DNA from: Peptococcaceae bacterium
GTDB taxonomy: Bacteria > Bacillota > DSM-12270 > Thermacetogeniales > Thermacetogeniaceae
Assembly (NCBI GenBank): GCA_003132605.1
Contig: PKYJ01000052.1
Span: forward strand, 1-6,091
Direction of reading: 5' to 3'
Length of the DNA stretch: 6,091 bases
Both the position numbers and the translations under genes were made by a program. Shown piece by piece: positions 1-4,635 of the stretch; within the stretch, counting starts at the first letter, position 1, and the number at the start of each line of letters is the position of its first letter. The notes beneath the pieces are model-generated. The model had not been told where the DNA came from. It searched no databases and saw only the letters and a list, made by a program, of their open reading frames with translations.

Positions 1-147
1 TACTGCAGGCACCCCTTTTCCTTTCATAGCATGGCCTTTTTGGGCTCAAGTGGCTGCTTCGGAGTGGTCCAAGGTGGCCGGGTAAGAGTTGGAGATCGGG
101 ACCGTTTCATGGCGGACGGCTTAACTGACAGAGAGGAGAAACAGAGG

Positions 148-514
148 ATGTACGGTCCCAGGGTGATGGAGCATTTTCAGAATCCGCGCTGTGCCGGAAA
201 TATTCCGGATGCGGACGGAGTGGCCACAATCGACGAGGGTTGTGGCGATTGCCTGCTGCAGCATGACGGCGGTGCTTGCCGAAGGGAAAACTTTGCCGGA
301 AGCGATGATGCTGACCAACAAAGACGTAGAGCGGGCGCTGGGCGGTCTCCCCCCGGAAAAACAGCACTGCTCCAACATGGCCGCCGATACGTTGTACGAG
401 GCAATACAGGATTACCTCTATAAGCAGGCTGACGGAGGGACCCTCTCGCCCCCGCAATGTTCGGGCGATTCCTGGCGGGCGCTGTACCTGAAGCGGGAAG
501 GCGGCAATAACTAA
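148..514 (+). pseudogene. Broken NifU/IscU-type Fe-S cluster scaffold gene (copy 1)
   Basis: This is a damaged paralogue of the gene at 3142. ATG 148 follows an AGGAG (134-138) with 9 nt spacing and begins MYGPRVMEHFQNPRCAG, nearly the same as the other copy. After IDEGCGD the frame breaks, because 80 nt present in the other copy (between its TGCGGCGA at 3235 and TGTGGCGA at 3315) are missing; the junction is at 241-248. Homology resumes in another frame (VAIACCSMTAVLAEGKTLPE, then HCSNMAADTL) and runs to TAA 512-514, ending YLKREGGNN. The loss removes the second ligand Cys (GCP motif) and shifts the frame, so no working scaffold can be made. From the start to the junction the two copies differ in length by exactly 80 nt, so I see no other indel there. 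Its C-terminal tail is intact, unlike copy 2. In-frame codons upstream of 148 (back to 31) show no family similarity. Confidence 0.88.
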
Positions 515-529
515 ACCCACTGAGTCTTG

Positions 530-550
530 AAAAAAAAGCTTCCGGGAAGC
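530..550 (-). terminator. Candidate minus-strand intrinsic terminator
   Basis: On the minus strand GCTTC-CCG-GAAGC (550 to 538) is followed directly by eight T (537 to 530), the usual hairpin-plus-U-run layout. The stem is only 5 bp. On the + strand the run is A upstream of the hairpin, so it would not stop transcription of copy 1. No minus-strand gene is visible in the window to explain it. Confidence 0.4.
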
Positions 551-600
551 CAAAACCGCTTTTACTCACTTCAATTCTCCTTCCCTCAGACAGATCCAAT

Positions 601-628
601 AGGGCATATGCCTTAATGAAACTATAAT
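601..628 (+). promoter_or_regulatory. Candidate promoter with palindromic operator
   Basis: A perfect -10 hexamer TATAAT lies at 623-628 in an AT-rich stretch ahead of the DUF134 remnant and transporter gene. No good -35 sits 16-18 nt upstream. A perfect 10-bp palindrome GGCATATGCC (603-612) occupies the expected spacer, so an activator or repressor site is plausible. It is the only promoter-like signal I see for the 660-2094 unit. Confidence 0.4.
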
Positions 629-659
629 ACTAATATTCAACAAACTTCGAAAATATTAA

Positions 660-898
660 AAGAACGTCAAAGCGTTTGTCGAATTGAAATGGGAATGGAT
701 GAACCATTACAAGCTGGCCGGTGTCCCGCTACGGGAACTGGAAGAGGTAATCCTGCCGGTTGAGGAGTTGGAGTCGTTCAGGTTGAAGGACATGGATGGG
801 CTGACCAGGAGCAGTGCGCCGAGCGGTGGGCATTTCCCGGACACTTCCAGCGCCACCTGTATGCAGCCCACGCCAAAGCACGAGAACGGAGACTCTGA
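660..898 (+). pseudogene. Frameshifted DUF134 family remnant
   Basis: DUF134 proteins are small HTH-type putative DNA-binding proteins, often found beside NifX/NifB-type FeMo-Co domain proteins. Here the frame open from 660 (possible TTG start at 684) reads LAGVPLRELEEVILPVEELE then SFRLKDMDGL, matching the family core. At about 802 one base appears lost. The match continues in the next frame as DQEQCAERWAFPGHFQRHLY, which resembles the family's DQEQCAERMGISRPTFQRHLY, and the odd WAFPGH stretch suggests a further pair of compensating indels. This second frame ends at TGA 896-898, overlapping the ATG of the transporter (TGATG), so the two were probably translationally coupled. The usual N-terminal basic segment (MPRPRK-like) is not visible. 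The gene is almost certainly dead unless the indels are sequencing errors. Confidence 0.75.
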
Positions 899-2094
899 TG
901 AAACAGGAAATCAACAGCAGCAGGGTGGCCCTCTGCTCGCTGATCCTGAATATTATTGTGGCGTTGGTGAAGGGGACGCTGGCCTACCTGACCGGGAGCG
1001 TCGCCATGTCGGCGGAAACCCTGCACAGCCTTTCTGATCTGGCGGCCAGCTTTGCCATCTGGGTGGGGTTGCGGATCGCCCGCCTCTCGAGCAGCAAATT
1101 CCCATATGGTCTCTATAAAGTGGAGAATCTGGTCTCGCTGTTCAGCGCCGTGGTGATCTTCTTTGCAGGGTATGAAATTGCCAGAAAAAGCCTCGAGGGG
1201 TCAACCCAAATCGGGCTGCAGCACCTGCCTGTTGCCATAGCCGGCCTGGCGACGATCATTGTTGCGGTCTACCTGTTTGCTAATTATGAAGCTGCCAAGG
1301 GCAGCGACCTGAACTCTCCCGCCCTCAAGGCGGATTCCGGTCATTTGAAAGCGGATATGGCTTCAACCGCTGTGGTGCTTGTCGGCCTGATCGGCTCTGC
1401 GTTGGGCCTGCGTTTCGTCGACCGCGTGGCGGCGTTTGTGGTGGTGGTGTTCGTCGCCAGGACCGGTTGGCGTATTCTGGTGGATGCTATGAGGAGTCTC
1501 CTGGATGCCTCGGTCGATCATACTACGTTGGATAATATCAGGTCGGTGGTTCTAGCCGATTCCCGGATTATGGCGATCAGGTCGATTGTTGCCCGGAACT
1601 CCGGGAGTGTCATCTTTATCAGCCTGGATCTGATCTGTATGCTGCAGAGCCTGGATGATGTCAATGACGCCAGCAAGGAACTTGCAGCCGCCGTGAAGGC
1701 GACCATTCCACATGTCGAGGGGGTACAGATCACCATGGAGCCCGCGCAGAGGGATTACCTGTTGGTTGCCGTACCCCTGGCGGACAACGAAGGTACACTC
1801 TCCGAGCACTTTGGCAAGGCCCCCTGCCTGGCCATTGTCAAGATAAAGAGGGACGGCCGGGAAGTGGTCGAAAGAGAGTTCCTGCCCAACCCCTTTATCA
1901 ATGATGAGAAGGCGAAGGGGATACGCCTTGCCCGGTATCTTTTGGAAAAAGGTGTAGATATCCTCTACAGCCGTGAGTCTCTGGCCGGCAAGGGCCCGGC
2001 CTACGTACTGGAGGCGGCGGGGATGCATCTACGGACGACCGACAGCGAGAGCCTGGATGACCTGATAGCTAGGCTGGTGGCAGAGGAGCGCTGA
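898..2094 (+). CDS. CDF cation efflux transporter fused to a FeMo-Co (NifX/NifB-type) domain
   Basis: This is an inner-membrane divalent-metal exporter of the cation diffusion facilitator family, 398 aa. Membrane segments lie at about residues 8-32, 36-60, 76-96, 112-130, 153-172 and 174-190. The metal-site pairs are HSLSD (H43, D47) in TM2 and HLKAD (H149, D153) in TM5. A CDF cytoplasmic dimerisation domain spans about 205-283. Residues 288-390 add a domain of the dinitrogenase Fe-Mo cofactor biosynthesis type (VAVPLADNEGTLSEHFGKAP is typical); such domains bind metal clusters, so a sensing or metal-delivery role is an inference. I chose ATG 898 because GGAG (888-891) precedes it by 6 nt and it overlaps the DUF134 stop. 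Starting at ATG 814 would add 28 residues that are only an out-of-frame reading of the DUF134 remnant. The transported metal cannot be told. Confidence 0.9.
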   Translation: MKQEINSSRVALCSLILNIIVALVKGTLAYLTGSVAMSAETLHSLSDLAASFAIWVGLRIARLSSSKFPYGLYKVENLVSLFSAVVIFFAGYEIARKSLEGSTQIGLQHLPVAIAGLATIIVAVYLFANYEAAKGSDLNSPALKADSGHLKADMASTAVVLVGLIGSALGLRFVDRVAAFVVVVFVARTGWRILVDAMRSLLDASVDHTTLDNIRSVVLADSRIMAIRSIVARNSGSVIFISLDLICMLQSLDDVNDASKELAAAVKATIPHVEGVQITMEPAQRDYLLVAVPLADNEGTLSEHFGKAPCLAIVKIKRDGREVVEREFLPNPFINDEKAKGIRLARYLLEKGVDILYSRESLAGKGPAYVLEAAGMHLRTTDSESLDDLIARLVAEER

Positions 2095-2096
2095 GC
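2074..2096 (+). repeat. 23-bp repeat across the transporter stop codon (unit 1)
   Basis: This segment matches 3065-3087 at 20 of 23 positions. In both places it encodes the last residues of a protein in the same reading frame (LVAEER-stop here, LVGDER-stop at fur) and lies 65-95 nt upstream of a start-like MYGPKVME segment of the scaffold family. A shared CTCTTG follows a few bases later in both. It probably marks the left part of a duplicated unit. Confidence 0.55.
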
Positions 2097-2165
2097 AGGT
2101 TGGCTCTTGCCGGGTAAGTTGATGTTAGGGCGTCTGAGACCAATGATAGGGCGGAAGAACAGGTA

Positions 2166-2243
2166 ATGTACGGCCCCAAGGTGATGGAGCGTTTTAAGAA
2201 TACGTGCAAATCATCAAGCCACGGGTTGCGAATTTCAAAGTAA
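2166..2243 (+). pseudogene. 5' fragment of a third scaffold gene copy
   Basis: ATG 2166 begins a 25-codon frame, MYGPKVMERFKNTC and onward, ending at TAA 2241. Its first 25 nt are identical to the start of the gene at 3142, and similarity fades by about 2210. The bases just upstream (GGCGGAAGAACAG) resemble the ribosome-site region of copy 1 (GAGGAGAAACAG), and GCCGGGTAAG at 2109 also occurs at 77 ahead of copy 1. So the homology includes the leader. Nothing of the scaffold's ligand cysteines remains. It could be expressed as a small leader peptide ahead of the FmdB-like gene, but decay is the simpler reading. Confidence 0.65.
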
Positions 2244-2275
2244 AAATATTCTATTAAAGAAAGGAACGGTGTGCT

Positions 2276-2536
2276 ATGCCGACATACGAATACAAATGTG
2301 AGAAATGCGGCCTCAGGTTTAAACAACGGCAGGCTATTACGGAAGCACCGATTACGAAATGTCCGGAATGCCAGGGGAATGTCCATCGGTTGGTCAGTGG
2401 AGGCGCCGGTTTTATGTTCAAGGGGCAGGACCAAGGCCGGGCCGGTCATGGCGGGGGCGCATGCTCCCTGGAGCAGAGCGGCAGGACATGCTGCGGCCGG
2501 TCCAAGCGCTGTGGCCAGCCGGCCTGTGGCGATTAA
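2276..2536 (+). CDS. FmdB family zinc-ribbon protein
   Basis: This is an 86-aa protein. Its N-terminal half is the FmdB/CxxC zinc-ribbon regulatory-type domain: MPTYEYKCEKCG gives the first knuckle (C8, C11) and KCPEC the second (C29, C32), followed by the usual SGGAGFMFKG segment. The tail from residue 50 is Gly-rich and carries five more cysteines (C63, C72, C73, C79, C84), ending PACGD; Cys-rich tails are common in this family. The name comes from a gene near formamidase or formylmethanofuran dehydrogenase genes; the molecular role is unknown. ATG 2276 follows AAGGA (2261-2265) with 10 nt spacing. It stands between the transporter and fur with about 90 nt before fur, so co-transcription is possible. 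Confidence 0.85.
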   Translation: MPTYEYKCEKCGLRFKQRQAITEAPITKCPECQGNVHRLVSGGAGFMFKGQDQGRAGHGGGACSLEQSGRTCCGRSKRCGQPACGD

Positions 2537-2556
2537 AGAAAGATCACGATCCTTAT

Positions 2557-2579
2557 ACCCTGATTATGAAAGCCAGGGT
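2557..2579 (+). repeat. Small inverted repeat between fmdB-like and fur genes
   Basis: ACCCTG (2557-2562) and CAGGGT (2574-2579) form a 6-bp stem with an 11-nt loop in the spacer ahead of fur. No T-run follows, so it is not a typical terminator. It could be an operator or chance. Confidence 0.25.
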
Positions 2580-2623
2580 CGCTCCGGAAGGCACTGAACA
2601 GGGAAATTAGGGGGCACAATCAG

Positions 2624-3085
2624 TTGACTGTTAATAGCAACGAATTGCAGGTCAAGGGGTGCAAGGTTACTCCGCAACGCCGCCTGATCCTCGATATCCT
2701 GAGCAATGCTGAATCGCACGTGCTGACCGCAGAGGAGATCGTCAACCAGGCGCGGGCAATACAGCCCAACATCTCGGCGAGCACCATCTACCGCAACCTG
2801 GGCACCCTTACTGAGCTGGGATTGCTGAAGCGCCTGGACTCGATGGGAGAGGGATGGCGCTATGAGATCAACAGCGGACACCACCACCACCTGGTCTGCC
2901 TGAAATGCCACAATGCAGTGTCAATAGATTTCTGCCCCATGAGCAGGGAGGTCAAAGAGCTAGCCGAACAGAGCGGTTTTGAGGTGGCGGACCACAGTTT
3001 TGAGATCAGGGGCTACTGCATAAACTGCAGGGTAGGAGACAAAAAAGGTGAGGGGGCTCAGGATCTGGTGGGGGATGAGCGCTGA
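2624..3085 (+). CDS. Fur family metal-dependent transcriptional regulator
   Basis: This is a 153-aa Fur/Zur/PerR-type repressor. The N-terminal winged helix includes KVTPQRRLILDIL (14-26) and the recognition helix region SASTIYRNLGTLTELGLLKR (51-70). The dimerisation and metal domain has HHHHLVCLKC (86-95) with structural-zinc C92 and C95, and a second CxxC, CINC (132-135). The start is TTG 2624, preceded by AGGGGG (2609-2614) with 9 nt spacing; there is no ATG in a sensible position. Which metal or oxidant it senses cannot be decided from sequence. The last nine residues or so (AQDLVGDER) lie beyond the normal Fur end and fall in a 23-bp repeat shared with the transporter's end. Its neighbours are metal genes, so it may regulate some of them, but I found no convincing Fur box. 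Confidence 0.9.
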   Translation: MTVNSNELQVKGCKVTPQRRLILDILSNAESHVLTAEEIVNQARAIQPNISASTIYRNLGTLTELGLLKRLDSMGEGWRYEINSGHHHHLVCLKCHNAVSIDFCPMSREVKELAEQSGFEVADHSFEIRGYCINCRVGDKKGEGAQDLVGDER

Positions 3086-3087
3086 GC
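3065..3087 (+). repeat. 23-bp repeat across the fur stop codon (unit 2)
   Basis: Second unit of the repeat at 2074-2096 (20/23 identical, same reading frame, same position across a TGA). It lies 55 nt upstream of the scaffold start at 3142. Confidence 0.55.
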
Positions 3088-3141
3088 CCTCTTGTATGAT
3101 TAAAAAAGTCTCCTAAAAGAAAATACCGGGAGGAGAAGCAG

Positions 3142-3564
3142 ATGTACGGCCCCAAGGTGATGGAGCATTTTCAGAACCCGCGCTGCGCCGGAAGGATTCC
3201 GGATGCAGACGGAGAAGCGGCAATCGACGAGGACTGCGGCGACGTATTCCGGTTCTACATCAAGGTGCGCAACAACCGGCTGGAGCAGGTGCGTTACGAG
3301 ATCAAGGGCTGTCCTGTGGCGATTGCCTGCTGCAGCATGACGGCGACGCTCGCCGAGGGCAAAACCTTGCCGGATGCGATGATGCTGACCAACAAAGATG
3401 TCGAACAGGCTTTAGGCGGTCTCCCCGAAGAAAAACAGCACTGCTCCAATCTGGCCGCCGATACACTGCGCGAGGCGATACAGGATTATCTATATAGCAG
3501 TCTGCCGGAGGAAGCCTCTCGCCAGCGCAATGTTCCGGTGACTCCTGGCGGTTATTGTACATGA
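3142..3564 (+). CDS. NifU/IscU-type Fe-S cluster assembly scaffold (copy 2, altered C-terminus)
   Basis: A 140-aa cytoplasmic scaffold on which Fe-S clusters are built before transfer to target proteins. All three family ligand cysteines are visible: C32 in DEDCGD (the Asp often found near the first Cys is D34), C57 in KGCPVAIACCS, and C101 in QHCSNLAAD. C63, C64 and C15 are extra. ATG 3142 has a strong GGGAGGAG (3128-3135), 6 nt away. Against copy 1 it lacks one base near 3491-3497. From about residue 119 it therefore reads SSLPEEASRQ to GGYCT instead of the tail ending KREGGNN. The changes between the two copies beyond that point are mostly silent in the KREGGNN frame, so that frame is the ancestral one. 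The core is complete and probably functional. No cysteine desulfurase gene is in the window. Confidence 0.9.
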   Translation: MYGPKVMEHFQNPRCAGRIPDADGEAAIDEDCGDVFRFYIKVRNNRLEQVRYEIKGCPVAIACCSMTATLAEGKTLPDAMMLTNKDVEQALGGLPEEKQHCSNLAADTLREAIQDYLYSSLPEEASRQRNVPVTPGGYCT

Positions 3565-3587
3565 AACGGGAAGGCGGAAATAATTGA
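3497..3587 (+). other. Out-of-frame ancestral C-terminal tail of scaffold copy 2
   Basis: In the -1 frame relative to the scaffold gene this stretch reads QSAGGSLSPAQCSGDSWRLL and then YMKREGGNN, ending TGA 3585-3587. It aligns without gaps to the in-frame tail of copy 1 (KQADGGTLSPPQ to KREGGNN). About ten codons differ only silently, a footprint of past selection on this frame. No slippery heptamer is present at the junction. Confidence 0.7.
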
Positions 3588-3631
3588 GGATGGCCTGGTT
3601 TGACGAAAGCAATAGTTTTTGAAGCAAGAAG

Positions 3632-3640
3632 TGGCATAAT
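3632..3640 (+). promoter_or_regulatory. Candidate extended -10 ahead of modD
   Basis: TGGCATAAT matches the extended -10 pattern TGnTATAAT with one mismatch and lies 26 nt before the modD start. There is no clear -35. It may give modD its own transcript, since it is about 100 nt from the scaffold gene. Confidence 0.25.
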
Positions 3641-3666
3641 TGACCTGTTGAGCGGAGGCGTAAACC

Positions 3667-4512
3667 GTGCTGTACGTGGCGGATGAGGACATTGAAAGGT
3701 TTATTAAGGAAGACGTGCCCTATATCGATTTGACCACCCTGGTCCTGGGGATAGGAGACCAAATGGGCAGGGCGGAATATTTTTGCCGGGATAAAGCCGT
3801 TATCTGTGGGACGGAAGAAGCGCTGCGGATCTTTGAAAAGTTGGGTGTACATGCCATTAAGAACTGCCCCTCCGGCACTCCGGTAGGCCCTAGCGAGTGC
3901 TTCCTAGAGGTCGAGGGTAAAGCAGCAGATCTGCACATGGCCTGGAAGGTGACCCAGAACCTCCTGGAATACTGTTCCGGAATTGCCACCAGGACAAGAC
4001 GCCTAGTTGACAAGGCAGTCAGGATCAACCCCCGCATGACTATTCTCACTACCAGAAAGATGTTTCCCGGTACCAAGAGCCTGTCTATTAAGGCAGTGGT
4101 GGCAGGGGGAGGCTATCCGCACAGACTGGGACTATCCGAGACGATCCTGGTGTTTCCGCAGCATCTGGAGTTTTGTGACGGACTGGACAGTTTTATCGAG
4201 ATCATACCCGATCTTAAACACAGGGCCTGCGAGAAAAGGCTGATCGTGGAGGCGGAGTCTGCTGATGATGCCGTCAGGCTCTGCAGGGCGGGTGTTGACG
4301 GTGTTCAGTTTGATAAGGGAGATCCGGAGGAGATCAGGGATGGAATAAGAATTCTCAGGAGCATCAACCCCGGAATAGTGGTGCTGGCAGCCGGCGGCAT
4401 CAACGAGGACAATATTGAAGATTATGCCAGCACCGGGGTGGATGCCGTGGTGACCACTTCTGTTTACTTTGGGAAACCGACAAATATTGGGGTGAAAATG
4501 TCCAGGAGTTAG
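3667..4512 (+). CDS. modD: ModD, quinolinate phosphoribosyltransferase-like molybdenum-associated protein
   Basis: A 281-aa protein of the ModD branch of the NadC fold (usual length about 280). NadC-like features include TTRKMFPGTKSLSIKAVVAG (128-147), corresponding to NadC's TRKT-PG segment, then HRLGLSET (152-159), VEAES (194-198), QFDKGDP (214-220) and the barrel-end AAGGIN (241-246). HRLGLSETILVFPQH and the ending VTTSVYFGKPTNIGVKM match ModD rather than NadC, which has HRxGLxDxxLIKDNH. ModD genes accompany molybdate transporters in several bacteria, but the reaction is not established; phosphoribosyl transfer to an unknown acceptor is the family-based guess. The start is GTG 3667, with GGAGG (3654-3658) 8 nt away. 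No modA, modB or modC gene is in the window, which is unusual for modD. Its true link here may be to the scaffold gene upstream. Confidence 0.87.
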   Translation: MLYVADEDIERFIKEDVPYIDLTTLVLGIGDQMGRAEYFCRDKAVICGTEEALRIFEKLGVHAIKNCPSGTPVGPSECFLEVEGKAADLHMAWKVTQNLLEYCSGIATRTRRLVDKAVRINPRMTILTTRKMFPGTKSLSIKAVVAGGGYPHRLGLSETILVFPQHLEFCDGLDSFIEIIPDLKHRACEKRLIVEAESADDAVRLCRAGVDGVQFDKGDPEEIRDGIRILRSINPGIVVLAAGGINEDNIEDYASTGVDAVVTTSVYFGKPTNIGVKMSRS

Positions 4513-4526
4513 TTTCCAACTCATTA

Positions 4527-4564
4527 GGGACAATTTGTTCCATGCTTATAATCTTATGTCATAA
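4527..4564 (+). promoter_or_regulatory. saoTp: Candidate promoter and operators of the saoT-saoE unit
   Basis: A perfect -10 TATAAT lies at 4547-4552 in the AT-rich gap after modD, giving a leader of about 75 nt before GTG 4636. The -35 (about 4524-4529, TTAGGG) is poor. Two inverted repeats flank the -10: GGGACA/TGTTCC (4527-4541, one G-T pair, 3-nt centre) over the upstream element, and TTATG-T-CATAA (4554-4564) at the likely transcription start. Both are well placed for a repressor or activator. No regulator gene in the window is an obvious partner apart from the Fur homologue. Confidence 0.45.
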
Positions 4565-4635
4565 ATATCTCTTATTTGCCCTGTTGATAAACTGAACGGG
4601 TGGTCGACAAGACTTTTTTCAGGTGGTGGTAACGA

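Noticed and set aside
31..147. Upstream in-frame extension of scaffold copy 1
   Set aside because: No similarity to the family before MYGPRVMEHF, and the ribosome site at 134-138 fits ATG 148.
814..897. Earlier ATG for the transporter
   Set aside because: The 28 added residues are an alternate-frame reading of the DUF134 remnant; ATG 898 has its own ribosome site and a TGATG overlap.
3488..3500. Programmed -1 frameshift in scaffold copy 2
   Set aside because: No X-XXY-YYZ slippery heptamer and no clear downstream structure; a plain one-base indel relative to copy 1 explains it.
4584..4619. Weak hairpin (GTTGA/TCGAC) followed by T6 in the saoT leader, a possible attenuator
   Set aside because: Stem of 5 bp with a wobble and a 16-nt loop, and separated from the T-run; not enough to call an attenuator.
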